Positions 34,184-42,555 of a stretch of 64,000 nt of DNA are shown here, in pieces (within the stretch, counting starts at the first letter, position 1; every line of letters begins with the position of its first letter). Source of the DNA: Streptomyces fumanus (GTDB lineage Bacteria; Actinomycetota; Actinomycetes; Streptomycetales; Streptomycetaceae); contig NZ_BNBI01000016.1 in assembly GCF_014655295.1 (NCBI RefSeq), forward strand, positions 62,001 to 126,000. Direction: 5' to 3'. The notes under the pieces are model-generated. The model saw only the letters and a program-made list of their open reading frames with translations, was not told the origin of the DNA and made no database searches. The translations under genes and the position numbers were made by a program.

Positions 34184-35230
34184 ATGACCAGCGGTACGAC
34201 GAACGCGGCACTCGGCTCGCTCGGCTCGATGGGCGGCCTGTTCTCCACCACCGTCCTGTACTCCATCGGCTGCGGCGTCGCCGTCGGCGGCGGCCTCGCC
34301 CTGCTCCTGATCGCCGTACGCGGGCTGCCCGCCCGGCCCGAGCACGAGAAGCGGCAGGCCGGCGAGCGGGCCGCCGAACTGATCCGCTGGGCGGGACAGC
34401 GCGGCTCCCTCGCCGCCATCGTCGGCCTCGCCGTGCTGCTGCTCACCCGCTGGGCGGTCCTCGGCATCGCGGCCGGCGTCCTCGTCTTCTTCTGGGACCG
34501 CCTCTTCGGCGGCGCCGCCGAGGAACGTGCCGCCATGAAGCGGGTCGAGGCCCTCGCCTCCTGGACGGAGTCGCTGCGCGACACCATCGCCGGCGCGGTC
34601 GGCCTGGAACAGGCCATTCCGGCCTCCGCGCGGGCCGCCGCCCCCGTGCTCCGGCCCCACCTGGACGCCCTCGTCGACCGGCTGCGCAGCCGTACGCCGC
34701 TGCCGGACGCGCTCCAGCAGCTCGCCGACGAGATCGACGACGCCTCCGCCGACATCATCGTCGCCGCGCTCATCCTCAACGCGCGGCTGCGCGGCCCCGG
34801 CCTGCGGCAGGTGCTCGGCGCGCTCGCCAAGTCGGCGCGCGAGGAGGTCGACATGCGCCAGCGCGTGATGGCGCAGCGCGCCTCCACCCGGCGGTCGGTG
34901 CAGATCGTGGTCGCCGTGTCGGTGGCGTTCGTCCTCGGCCTGTCCGTCTTCAACCGCGACTTCGTCGAGCCGTACGGGACGCCGGTCGGGCAGCTCGTGC
35001 TGCTCTGCGTGTGCGGGCTGTTCGCGCTGGGCTTCTGGTGGCTGCGCAAGCTGTCCACCATCGAGACGCCGGAACGGTTCCTGGTGCGCGGCGACTCGGG
35101 CGTACGGTTCGTCCGCCCCCGTACCGGCGCGCCGGGCCCGCAGGCCCAGCCGCAGCCGCAGCTTCAGCCCCATCCCCAGGCCCAGCCGCAGCCGTACCCG
35201 GGGCAGCAGGAAGAGGGGGTACGACGGTGA
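34184..35230 (+). CDS. tadB: TadB-like inner-membrane platform protein
   Basis: 348 residues. Hydrophobic helices are at about 20-42, 82-100, 245-262 and 270-290, around a T2SSF domain (ALASWTESLRDTIAGAVGLEQAIPASA ... LADEIDDASADIIVAALILNARLRGPGLRQVLGAL). The C-terminus is a proline/glutamine repeat tail (PQAQPQPQLQPHPQ). The ATG at 34184 is preferred because GGGGGTGAGC precedes it; a GTG at 34178 overlapping the cpaF stop is also possible. Confidence 0.88.
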   Translation: MTSGTTNAALGSLGSMGGLFSTTVLYSIGCGVAVGGGLALLLIAVRGLPARPEHEKRQAGERAAELIRWAGQRGSLAAIVGLAVLLLTRWAVLGIAAGVLVFFWDRLFGGAAEERAAMKRVEALASWTESLRDTIAGAVGLEQAIPASARAAAPVLRPHLDALVDRLRSRTPLPDALQQLADEIDDASADIIVAALILNARLRGPGLRQVLGALAKSAREEVDMRQRVMAQRASTRRSVQIVVAVSVAFVLGLSVFNRDFVEPYGTPVGQLVLLCVCGLFALGFWWLRKLSTIETPERFLVRGDSGVRFVRPRTGAPGPQAQPQPQLQPHPQAQPQPYPGQQEEGVRR

Positions 35231-36147
35231 ATCTGACGATGCCGGTCCTGGTCGGCGCGGTCCTCGGCCTGGGCGTCTACGCCCTCGTACGCGCCCTGAT
35301 GCCGAGCCGGCGCAGCCCGATCCAGCAGGTCGCCCGGATCGACGCGATGCGGGCGCGCGGATCGGCGTACGAGACGGCGCGCGCGCCCCAGGAGACGGGG
35401 CGGTTCGGTGCGCTGCGCGCCCAGGTCGGGGCGCGGGTCGCCGAGTTCTACCTCCAGCAGGGCTGGGAGCAGCGCTCGCTGCGCGCGGACCTGGCGGTGC
35501 TGGACCGGAGCTGGGAGAAGTTCCTCGCCACGAAGGTGCTGCTGGGCGCGACGGGCCTGTTCTTCGGCCCGTTCCTGTTCGCCGTGGTCTACGCGCTGGG
35601 CTTCAACCGCAGCCCGGTCGTCCCGGTCTGGCTGGCCCTGCTGTGCGCGGTGGTCTTCTTCTTCCTCCCCGACCTGGAGATCCGGCGGGACGCGGCCGAC
35701 AAACGCCGTGACCTGCGGCGCGTGATCGGCGCCTATCTGGACCTGGTCTCCATGAGCCTGGCCGGCGGCCGGGGTCTGCCGGAGGCCCTGATGGCGGCGG
35801 CGGAGGTGTCCGACGGCTGGGCGACGCAGCGCATCCGCAACGCCCTCGCCGACGCCCGGATCACCGGCGTCAGCCAGTGGCAGGCGCTGGGGCAGCTCGG
35901 CGAGGAACTCGGCGTGGAGGAACTGAAGGACCTCTCCGCCTCGCTGGCCCTGGTCGCGGACGACGGCGCCAAGGTCCGCGAGTCCCTCGCCTCCCGCGCC
36001 GAGACCATGCGGCACCGCGAACTCGCCGAGATCGAGGGCAGCGCGGGCGAGAAGTCGCAGTCGATGCTGGTGGCCCAGTTGCTGCTGTGCGCCGGGTTCC
36101 TGGTGTTCCTGATCTTTCCGGCGGCGATGCGGGTGTTCCAGGTGTGA
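35227..36147 (+). CDS. tadC: TadC-like inner-membrane platform protein
   Basis: 306 residues. An N-terminal helix (MPVLVGAVLGLGVYALVRAL), two central helices (LLGATGLFFGPFLFAVVYALG, VWLALLCAVVFFFL), a T2SSF domain (VIGAYLDLVSMSLAGGRGLPEALMAAAEVSDGWATQRI ... ASRAETMRHRELAEIEGSAGEKSQSM) and a final helix. It partners TadB in the membrane platform of the pilus machine. The GTG start overlaps the tadB stop (GTGA). Confidence 0.89.
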   Translation: MNLTMPVLVGAVLGLGVYALVRALMPSRRSPIQQVARIDAMRARGSAYETARAPQETGRFGALRAQVGARVAEFYLQQGWEQRSLRADLAVLDRSWEKFLATKVLLGATGLFFGPFLFAVVYALGFNRSPVVPVWLALLCAVVFFFLPDLEIRRDAADKRRDLRRVIGAYLDLVSMSLAGGRGLPEALMAAAEVSDGWATQRIRNALADARITGVSQWQALGQLGEELGVEELKDLSASLALVADDGAKVRESLASRAETMRHRELAEIEGSAGEKSQSMLVAQLLLCAGFLVFLIFPAAMRVFQV

Positions 36148-36199
36148 GCGGCTTCCGGCGAACCCCTGCCCACCCACTGTTTCGAGAGGACGACACATC

Positions 36200-36451
36200 A
36201 TGAACGGACGGAACTTCAGCACCGGCATCCCGGCGATGGACTTCCTGGTCACCTTCCTGCGGGCCCGCGTGGAGCGCGCCCGCTCCGGCGAACTGGACCG
36301 GGGCGCCTCCGCGGTCGAGTGGGTCATCATCTCCGCGGTCGTCGTGGCGATCGTCGGCGTGGTGGCGGCCATCATCAACACCGCGCTCAGCGACGGTGCC
36401 ACCAAGGTCGGCAACTGCATCAAGGGCGCCGACGCCGACAGCACCTGCTGA
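36200..36451 (+). CDS. flp: Flp-type pilin
   Basis: 83 residues. A 33-residue basic leader ends LDRG, followed by ASAVEWVIISAVVVAIVGVVAAI. The cleavage site G/A with Glu at +5 is the class IVb prepilin pattern, though Trp replaces the usual Tyr or Phe at +6. The mature protein ends in a short Cys-containing tail (VGNCIKGADADSTC), which may form a disulfide. GAGAGGACGACACATC precedes the ATG. It should be processed by the peptidase at 46522. Confidence 0.88.
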   Translation: MNGRNFSTGIPAMDFLVTFLRARVERARSGELDRGASAVEWVIISAVVVAIVGVVAAIINTALSDGATKVGNCIKGADADSTC

Positions 36452-36498
36452 GCCGGACGCGGGAACGGCGGACGGCACGGGGACACGGGGGCACGGGG

Positions 36499-36960
36499 AT
36501 GCGGGCGAGACTCCGCGACTGGACGCGCCGCAGGGTGAGGGCCGCACGTACGGCGGCGGCCACCCGCGGCGACTCCGGCATGACCGCGATCGAGTTCGTG
36601 TTCCTCACCCCGGTCCTGTTCTTCATGATCTTCGCGACGGTCCAGTTCGCGCTGTACTTCTTCGCCGACCACGTCGCCCAGGCGGCGGCCCAGGCCGGGG
36701 CGCGCAAGGCCCGCGCGACGGCCGACGCCCAGCCCGGAAGCTGGCGCGGCGAGGCGGCGACCGTGGTGGACAGCTACATCAGCCAGCTCGGCCCCCAGCT
36801 CGTACTCGCCCCCGACGTCACCCTGCTCCAGCCGGAGCAGGACACGGTGGGCGTGGAGATCACGGCTCGTATCCCGACGGTCTTCCCCGGACTGGACCTG
36901 ACGGTGCACGCGCGGTCGGTGGGGCCGGTGGAACGGTTCGTGCGGGAGGGCGAGGACTGA
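36499..36960 (+). CDS. TadE-like pseudopilin
   Basis: 153 residues. The prepilin-like site is G/MTAIEFVFLTPVLFFMIFATVQFALYFF (Glu +5, Phe +6), followed by a region typical of TadE-like minor pilins (HVAQAAAQAGARKARATA). It would sit in the membrane as a minor pilin of the Tad pilus. Its TGA shares one base with the ATG of the next gene (TGATG). Confidence 0.85.
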   Translation: MRARLRDWTRRRVRAARTAAATRGDSGMTAIEFVFLTPVLFFMIFATVQFALYFFADHVAQAAAQAGARKARATADAQPGSWRGEAATVVDSYISQLGPQLVLAPDVTLLQPEQDTVGVEITARIPTVFPGLDLTVHARSVGPVERFVREGED

Positions 36961-37367
36961 TGGTCCCGTACGGGCGGGACGACCGCGGGCTGTCCACGGT
37001 CGAGGTGGTGATCCTCGCGCCGGTGATGATCCTGTTCATCCTGGTCCTGGTCGCGTTCGGGCAACTGGTCGACGGCCGGGGCGCGATCGACGGCGCGGCC
37101 CGGGACGCGGCCCGCGCCGGCTCCATCCAGAAGGACCACGCCACGGCGATGGCGGAGGCGCGGAAGGCGGCCCGGGCCGACCTGGAGGACGTCTGCTCCG
37201 GCCCGGTGTCGGTGGTGCAGAAGAGCGCCGGCTTCGCACCCGACACGCTGTTCACGGTCGAGGTGAGCTGCGAGGTCCGGGGCCTGGCGATGATCGGCCT
37301 GGACATCCCGACCACGCTGTCGGCGAGCTTCAGCTCCCCGCTGGACCCGTACCGGAGGACGGCGTGA
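36960..37367 (+). CDS. TadE/TadF-like pseudopilin
   Basis: 135 residues. A short leader DDRG is followed by LSTVEVVILAPVMILFILVLVAFGQLV, with Glu at +5, then a RGAIDGAARDAARAGS helix. Two cysteines (VCSGPV, VSCEVR) may form a disulfide in the exported domain. It overlaps the genes on both sides (TGATG before, GTGA after), so the three pseudopilin-type genes are co-translated. Confidence 0.85.
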   Translation: MVPYGRDDRGLSTVEVVILAPVMILFILVLVAFGQLVDGRGAIDGAARDAARAGSIQKDHATAMAEARKAARADLEDVCSGPVSVVQKSAGFAPDTLFTVEVSCEVRGLAMIGLDIPTTLSASFSSPLDPYRRTA

Positions 37368-37837
37368 ACGCCAGGGGCTGGGCCCGGGCGCGCGGATGGC
37401 TCGATGCGCGGCGCGGGCGACTGGACGACCGGGGCTCGGGCGCCGGGGCGGTCATCATCTTCGCGCTGGTGTTCCTGTCTCTCTCCGCCTTCGTCATCGA
37501 CGGCGGCCTGTCCATCTCCAAGCGGGAACGCGCCGCCGACATCGCGGAACAGGCGGCCCGTTTCGCCGCGCAGGACATCGACCGAGAGGCCCTCTACGAC
37601 AACGAGGGCGGACCCGCGCCGATCAATTACGAGAACTGCGACGCCCGGGTCAAGACCTTCGCCCGCGAGATGAACATGACCGGCGCGGACATCGCCGGCA
37701 CCCACTGCGTCGCGGCCGACACCGCCCGCGTCGAGGTCGAGGTGCGGCTCACGTACTCCCCGGTGTTCACGGGCATGCTCTACGGCGGGGACGTGGTGGT
37801 CCGGGGCCGAGCGGTGGCGGAGAACGAGGTCGGCTGA
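37364..37837 (+). CDS. TadG-like pilus-associated membrane protein
   Basis: 157 residues. DDRGSGAGAVIIFALVFLSLSAFVIDGGLSIS resembles the TadG/TadE N-terminus but lacks the Glu +5, so it may not be processed. RERAADIAEQAARFAAQDID follows, typical of the von Willebrand-less short TadG proteins of actinobacteria. It is the last gene of the Tad operon and converges with a minus-strand island 18 bases later. Confidence 0.83.
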   Translation: MNARGWARARGWLDARRGRLDDRGSGAGAVIIFALVFLSLSAFVIDGGLSISKRERAADIAEQAARFAAQDIDREALYDNEGGPAPINYENCDARVKTFAREMNMTGADIAGTHCVAADTARVEVEVRLTYSPVFTGMLYGGDVVVRGRAVAENEVG

Positions 37838-37855
37838 GCCGGTCCGTTCGTCGGC

Positions 37856-38278
37856 TCAATCCAACGGGATCCCCAGGTCCCGTGTGAGGATGTCGGCAAG
37901 TCTGCTGTCCGGCACCCGCGGGGGAGTGTGGTCCAGCATCCGGACCCGCGCCAGGAACGGTGCGGGCAGGACTACGTGGTGTCGGTGTACGTAATAGGAC
38001 AGGTCGTCGCGCCAGACCCACGTACCGTCGGTGCGGAGCGACCCGGCGCCCGCCAGTGTGGGCCCCTCGGGGTCGAGCACGTCGGTGGTGGCACTCATCT
38101 CGGACCAGAGGCCCGTGCCGTTCATCAGGTACGCGACGATGCCGTCCTCGTCGGGTTCGCCCACCGGCCTGACCGCGTCCCCGATCGGGCCGTCGGTGGG
38201 AAGCCCCCAGCCGGGCGACAACTCGGCGAAGAACCCGACGGAACGGACCGTCCGGTCCCGGTCAGCCCTCGCCGCCAC
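37856..38278 (-). CDS. Putative immunity-type small protein (homologue of 40376-40750)
   Basis: 140 residues, cytoplasmic. SLRTDGTWVWRDDLSYYVHRHHVVLPAPFLARVRMLDHTPPRV aligns with TDGEWVWHLAWSDYVKYHRVSPPDDFLEHITALDYTAPDI in the protein at 40376-40750, so the two are members of one family. The family appears next to type VII effectors in Streptomyces; a role as immunity or accessory protein is inferred. The GTG at 38278 lies 17 bases inside the upstream WXG-like gene, and no later start is available. Confidence 0.68.
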   Translation of the reverse strand: MAARADRDRTVRSVGFFAELSPGWGLPTDGPIGDAVRPVGEPDEDGIVAYLMNGTGLWSEMSATTDVLDPEGPTLAGAGSLRTDGTWVWRDDLSYYVHRHHVVLPAPFLARVRMLDHTPPRVPDSRLADILTRDLGIPLD

Positions 38279-38603
38279 CCTTGCCGCCCCTCTTGTCCCC
38301 CGTCTTCACCGCGTCGTTGATCTGCTTGGTCAGTTCGTCGTCGAGTTTCTTGAACTCGCGGACGACGGCGTCGGACATGTCGGCCAGGGCGTCGAGCTGC
38401 TGGGTGATGTCCTCGCGGCCGTCCTCCCAGTTGGACTCGAAGTCGCCGAGGGCGTCGTTGACGCTGCCGTCACCGATGTCGTCCTTGTACGACTCGAAGA
38501 GCTTCTTGGTGTGATTCAGCCGCGTCTTGAGCGACCGCAGCCGGCGCCCGTACCCCTCCAACTCCTCCAGCGGCAGCGCGAGATCGCTCTTTCCCTTGCC
38601 CAT
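38262..38603 (-). CDS. WXG100-like small protein
   Basis: 113 residues: helix one LEELEGYGRRLRSLKTRLNHTKKLFESYK, turn DFESNWEDGREDI (a W-x-D-G variant), helix two ITQQLDALADMSDAVVREFKKLDDELTKQINDAV. The size and turn fit the ESAT-6-like family; the tail is Gly/Lys-rich. It sits between a hypothetical gene 20 bases upstream and an overlapping immunity-like gene. Confidence 0.75.
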   Translation of the reverse strand: MGKGKSDLALPLEELEGYGRRLRSLKTRLNHTKKLFESYKDDIGDGSVNDALGDFESNWEDGREDITQQLDALADMSDAVVREFKKLDDELTKQINDAVKTGDKRGGKGGGEG

Positions 38604-38623
38604 GGCGTGCGGCCCCCTTCGGG

Positions 38624-39241
38624 TCAGACGAAACGGAAGGTGCTGGTCACGGCGTCGAAGATGTCGTGGAACGCCTCGGCGAGGTCCAGCACGGGGCTGG
38701 CCCCGGAGACGAGCACGACCTGATCAGTGGTTCCCGGTACGGGAATGTACGTCTGGGTCAGCACCATGCGCAGGGTACGGCTGTCGCCCTCGGCGACCGG
38801 CACGTCCTCGATGCCGTAGCTGCGCGCCGCCGTGCCCACGTCCGGGATGTCGACGGTGGTGACCTTGCGCCAGGCGTCGCCCTCGCGGCGCGGGGTGATC
38901 GTGCGCAGGTTCTCGGCGATCGCGCGGGGATCGGTGGACAGGGCGACGCCCTGCCGGTCCTTCGCGCCGAGCACCGAGACGGTGACGGTCGCGGACAACG
39001 GGACACCGTCGAAGTTCTCGGCCATGCAGCCGAGGTACAACGCCCCGGAGTCGTGGGCGTCCTTGGCCATCTTGCGGAGCATGGCCGAGATCTCGGCACG
39101 GTACGGCGCCAGGTCGGGCACCTCGCGGACCCGCGCGTCGACCAGGGCACGGATGGTCGCCTCACGCCCCTCGGGCCGGATGTCGAACTCCCACCACGAC
39201 TCGGGAACGGAAAGGGACACTCCTATAGGGGTGACAGTCAC
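38624..39241 (-). CDS. Hypothetical protein of the effector island
   Basis: 205 residues, not recognised. It starts VTVTPIGVSLSVPESWWEFDIRP and has alternating strands and helices, with no signal peptide, membrane helix or catalytic motif. Such a protein often accompanies WXG100-type genes in Streptomyces, where it could act as a chaperone or cytoplasmic partner; this is inferred from position. The GTG at 39241 is used because upstream sequence in the frame overlaps the Imm50-like gene. Confidence 0.65.
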   Translation of the reverse strand: MTVTPIGVSLSVPESWWEFDIRPEGREATIRALVDARVREVPDLAPYRAEISAMLRKMAKDAHDSGALYLGCMAENFDGVPLSATVTVSVLGAKDRQGVALSTDPRAIAENLRTITPRREGDAWRKVTTVDIPDVGTAARSYGIEDVPVAEGDSRTLRMVLTQTYIPVPGTTDQVVLVSGASPVLDLAEAFHDIFDAVTSTFRFV

Positions 39242-39272
39242 AGAAGAAGCTCCGTAGGTGGGCCGAGCGGAC

Positions 39273-39677
39273 TCACTCGGTGTGGGCGGCCAAGTACGCG
39301 CGCCTCCTGGTGAGTTCCACCGAGGGCGAGGTGAAGGAGATTCCGCGCTGCGTGCTGCCCAGCCTGACGTCGAAACGTTCGTCGTCGCCGCGAGCCACGT
39401 CGATCTGCTGCGCACAGGACGGACCCCAGTCGGTCACCTGAAGGTCCGCGATCTCCGAGAAGGTCAGGAAGAATTCGACCGTGTTGTATTCCTGCTCCTG
39501 CCACTCCAGGGGGACAGTGGTAGGAAGGGAATTCGTCGAGAACCCCAGAGTCACCGAGTCACCGCGTTCGTCGATGTGTGCGTAGAAGATCTGGCACAGA
39601 TCCGGGGCGGGCGGATCCTCGTACAGATCGGTCAGGCCGCCGTGCCGGAGGATATGGGTCCAGTCAGAAACGCTCAT
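39273..39677 (-). CDS. Imm50-like immunity protein, copy 1
   Basis: 134 residues. MSVSDWTHILRHGGLTDLYEDPPAPDLCQIFYAHIDERGDSVTLGF ... TTVPLEWQEQEYNTVEFFLTFSEIADLQVTDWG carries the layout of the Imm50 family of polymorphic-toxin immunity proteins. The start lies 14 bases inside the preceding Imm50-like gene, so the two are co-translated. The family assignment is from memory of its motifs. Confidence 0.65.
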   Translation of the reverse strand: MSVSDWTHILRHGGLTDLYEDPPAPDLCQIFYAHIDERGDSVTLGFSTNSLPTTVPLEWQEQEYNTVEFFLTFSEIADLQVTDWGPSCAQQIDVARGDDERFDVRLGSTQRGISFTSPSVELTRRRAYLAAHTE

Positions 39678-40164
39678 AGAAAGTCTTCTCATCGGTTCCG
39701 GGAAGCGAGGTGTAGCGGCGGGCGTCGATGCGGCTGAGGAACAGGTGGCGTCCTGCATCGGTGCCGTCGGAACGGCTGCGGTATGCGCTGAGGTGGCCGA
39801 TCAATACGGAATCGCTGCAGGTGAATGACAGGGTGATTCCGTCACCGGTGGCGGTGACCCGGATGGTTCCCGGCTCCCCGCAGGGCACCGTCTCGATGTC
39901 GGCAGTGGCCGGCGGAGACCAGTCACTGAGCGAGATCGTCCCCGCGGCGAGGAAGCGAAGCTGGCACTGCACGGTGTCGACTCCGGCATCCGCCCACTCC
40001 TGCGGCGGGTGTTCGGGGAAGATCGGAAGGTCGAGCCGCAAGGCGACGTTGGGGCCGCGCCAGTTCAGGTTGATGGATCGGACTCTGACACCGCGCAGCG
40101 CGGGAAAGTCTGCATAGAGAGGTCTGATCTTCTCTGGGTTCGCCAGAAACCTGTCAAAGGTCAT
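39664..40164 (-). CDS. Imm50-like immunity protein, copy 2
   Basis: 166 residues. MTFDRFLANPEKIRPLYADFPALRGVRVRSINLNWRGPNVALRLDLPIF ... VDTVQCQLRFLAAGTISLSDWSPPATADIETVP aligns with copy 1 in the same order: an opening helix, a VTLxF/VALRLDLP strand and a W-S/G-P turn. The C-terminal half (TGDGITLSFTCSDSVLIGHLSAYR) is beta-rich. The ATG at 40164 is used. It is separated by 211 bases from the small gene upstream, which may allow a separate promoter. Confidence 0.65.
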   Translation of the reverse strand: MTFDRFLANPEKIRPLYADFPALRGVRVRSINLNWRGPNVALRLDLPIFPEHPPQEWADAGVDTVQCQLRFLAAGTISLSDWSPPATADIETVPCGEPGTIRVTATGDGITLSFTCSDSVLIGHLSAYRSRSDGTDAGRHLFLSRIDARRYTSLPGTDEKTFYERF

Positions 40165-40375
40165 AGTAATAATGCTCCTCGCAGCCTGGAATCTGCCCGT
40201 TCCTCGTGTCCTCGAACGGCCCACGGGCTCACCATCACAGAGTGTGCTGCACGACTCGGGAACGGAGACCGAGATGCCGAAAGGAGCGTCCGGACGCTCA
40301 GTACTCGGTGATGACCTTCATTTTCTCGCTTCGTTCGTGCCGTCCAGCGGCGTGGTCCCGTCCTGTGCCCTCGCG

Positions 40376-40750
40376 TCAATCGGGCATGGGGATGCCTTCG
40401 GCTTCGGCGATCTCCATGGCGTGTTCCACGGTGATGTCCGGTGCCGTGTAGTCGAGGGCGGTGATGTGTTCGAGGAAGTCGTCCGGCGGGGAGACGCGGT
40501 GGTATTTGACGTAGTCGGACCAGGCGAGATGCCATACCCATTCTCCGTCCGTCATGATGCCGACACGGACGTGCATGTCCGGAGAGTCGGAGAACGGGTC
40601 CGGCATGGTTCCCGGGGAGTAGAGAATCGGCTCGGCCTCTTCCAGGAAGCTGGCGAGACGGTCGGACAGCTCCTCGGGCAGAGTGTCCGGAAGGAACTCG
40701 GCTTCCGTTCGAGGTTCGCCAATGCGGTGCGGTACGGGTACCTTGGCCAT
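40376..40750 (-). CDS. Putative immunity-type small protein (homologue of 37856-38278)
   Basis: 124 residues, acidic and cytoplasmic. It starts MAKVPVPHRIGEPRTEAEFLPDTLPEELSDRLASFLEEAEPILYSPGTMPDP and carries the shared TDGEWVWHLAWSDYV ... PPDDFLEHITALDYTAPDI block. It lies only 3 bases after the toxin-like gene, the usual position of the cognate immunity gene, so it is the best candidate inhibitor of that protein. Activity is unproven. Confidence 0.7.
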   Translation of the reverse strand: MAKVPVPHRIGEPRTEAEFLPDTLPEELSDRLASFLEEAEPILYSPGTMPDPFSDSPDMHVRVGIMTDGEWVWHLAWSDYVKYHRVSPPDDFLEHITALDYTAPDITVEHAMEIAEAEGIPMPD

Positions 40751-40753
40751 GGA

Positions 40754-42316
40754 TTATGCTCCTGCGTTGGGGTAGAAGGTTTCGAAAGCGCCGCGAAGCT
40801 TGGGGTGCATGTAGGTTCCGCTGGCGTCGAACGGTGCCACGGCCGTTCTGCCGTTGGGCCACACCCATAGGTAATCATTGGGTGCCTCGACTTTGACGCC
40901 CAGGGAGTTCGCCAGATTCTGCGCGAAGCCGTCGGCCTTCATTCCTGTCTGGCAGGAGAGGAGCCTGACGGTCTCGCCGTTCCAGCCGTGTGCGCGTATC
41001 AGTGAGGCGATCTCTCGGTGGTTGAAGTTGTGCCAGTTCTCCGAGAGGTGTGCCGGGCCGTCCTTGATCTGGTATCCCACCGAGGTGGGGGAGCCGTGAA
41101 TGCCTACGTCGAAGGTTCCGTTGTTCTTGATCCGGTTCATGCTTTTCAGCAGCGGGTCTCCGGGTTTGAACACCAGCATCCCGGGCCGGCCGTCCTTGAA
41201 CGGCTGAACCTTGAAAGACAGCGGTTTGTTGCCCCGGGAAGCGAGGCCCTTGACCATCGAGACGACGTTTGCCGACCCGTTGCGGATACCGTTGGCCAGT
41301 CCTTTCAGGCCGCCGCCGATGCCGCCCATGAGGCCGGTGCCCAGCGCCCTGAGACCTCCCGCCTTCCATAGCTTGCCGAGTTTGGCGAGGCTGGTGAAGC
41401 CCTTGGTGGCGGGTATGCAGTCGAGGGCCGCCCATAGGAGGTCGCCCCAGCCTGCCTGGCCCTTGATGACCTTTCTTATCGTGTCGGCCATCACGACCAG
41501 GGCGGCCGCGAAGACCAGCCAGCCCAAGGGGCCGCCGACGATCATCACGATGATGCCGACGACGGTCACGACCCATTTGCAGACCGTGACGATCTCGTCC
41601 CAGTGGTCGGAGACCCAGTCGCCGATCTCCTCCCACCAGTGGCGGTTGGGTATGCCGGCGTCCGACGCCTCGCGCAGCTTGGTGACCGTGCGGCGGGCCG
41701 CCTCCTCGCGCAGACCCTTCGCCTGGGCGGCGAGTTTCTTGGCCGCGTCGAGGGCGCTCTGCGCGGTGTCGACGTTGCGCTGGGCCGCGGCCTCGCGGGC
41801 CTTGGCGTGCTGGGCGTCGCGGGTGGCGCGGCGGACGTCGGCCTCGTCGGGCTTGGGGATGTCCCGGCCGCCGTTCTTGGCCGGGTCGTAGGAGTCGGCC
41901 TTCTCGGTCGCCGTGCGCACCCAGTCCTGGGCGCCGGACAGGGCGGTCTGCGCGGTGGTGAGTTCCTCGCGCGCCTTGCGGCCGTCGCGCAGCGCCTTGT
42001 CGGCCTTCTCCTGGGCGTCCTGGAGGTCGGGCCAGAAGGAGGCGAGCGCGTCACCGGCCAGGTCGTAGGACTTCTTCAGCTTGCGGAGCTTCTTCGGCGC
42101 GTCCGCGAACTCCTCCGCGAAGACCTCGGCCGTCTTCCCCGCCCACGAGAGGATCTCGTCCTCCTTGGCGATGCCCTTGAGGTCCCGCAACGCCTCGCCC
42201 ACGTCCTCGGCGAAGTCGTGCAGGGTACCGGCGAGCTGACGGATGCGGTGCGGGTCGCCGGGGGTGGGGTCCTTGTCCAGATCGAGTATGTGCCAGTCCG
42301 TCGGCCTGTGCGACAC
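40754..42316 (-). CDS. Putative type VII polymorphic toxin with C-terminal HG/SC domain
   Basis: 520 residues. The N-terminal helical module (DPTPGDPHRIRQLAGTLHDFAEDVGEALRDL, then SWAGKTAEVFAEEF) matches the family of 25429-26679 and is followed by a coiled coil to about 220. Two hydrophobic stretches come next (ICKWVVTVVGIIVMIVGGPLGWLVFAAALVVM; about 240-275), then a glycine-rich linker. The last 150 residues contain FDVGIHGSPTSVGY, REIASLIRAHGWNGETVRLLSCQTG and FAQNLANSLGVKVEAPNDYLWVWPNG. His-Gly and Ser-Cys spaced this way recall clan CD cysteine peptidases; this is inference. Secretion through the EssC-like system is likely by context only. Confidence 0.77.
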   Translation of the reverse strand: MSHRPTDWHILDLDKDPTPGDPHRIRQLAGTLHDFAEDVGEALRDLKGIAKEDEILSWAGKTAEVFAEEFADAPKKLRKLKKSYDLAGDALASFWPDLQDAQEKADKALRDGRKAREELTTAQTALSGAQDWVRTATEKADSYDPAKNGGRDIPKPDEADVRRATRDAQHAKAREAAAQRNVDTAQSALDAAKKLAAQAKGLREEAARRTVTKLREASDAGIPNRHWWEEIGDWVSDHWDEIVTVCKWVVTVVGIIVMIVGGPLGWLVFAAALVVMADTIRKVIKGQAGWGDLLWAALDCIPATKGFTSLAKLGKLWKAGGLRALGTGLMGGIGGGLKGLANGIRNGSANVVSMVKGLASRGNKPLSFKVQPFKDGRPGMLVFKPGDPLLKSMNRIKNNGTFDVGIHGSPTSVGYQIKDGPAHLSENWHNFNHREIASLIRAHGWNGETVRLLSCQTGMKADGFAQNLANSLGVKVEAPNDYLWVWPNGRTAVAPFDASGTYMHPKLRGAFETFYPNAGA

Positions 42317-42555
42317 GCGTACTCCCCCGTCGTCACTCCAGCAACGCCCGTGTCAGAGCGTGCTGTGAAGTTATCGCACGGCACCACGGCGCCCTCAAGA
42401 GCGCTCGGACGCCTTGGGGGTGGTGAGACGGGCCGACGGGCGGTGCCTGTCGGTGGTTCACCGGTGCTTGGGCTACTTCCACGGCGACGGTGCGCGAGTG
42501 GTGTGACCTCGCGGCCGCGTGGCGCGTTGTACGCGTCGTACTGGAGGGAGAGCTG

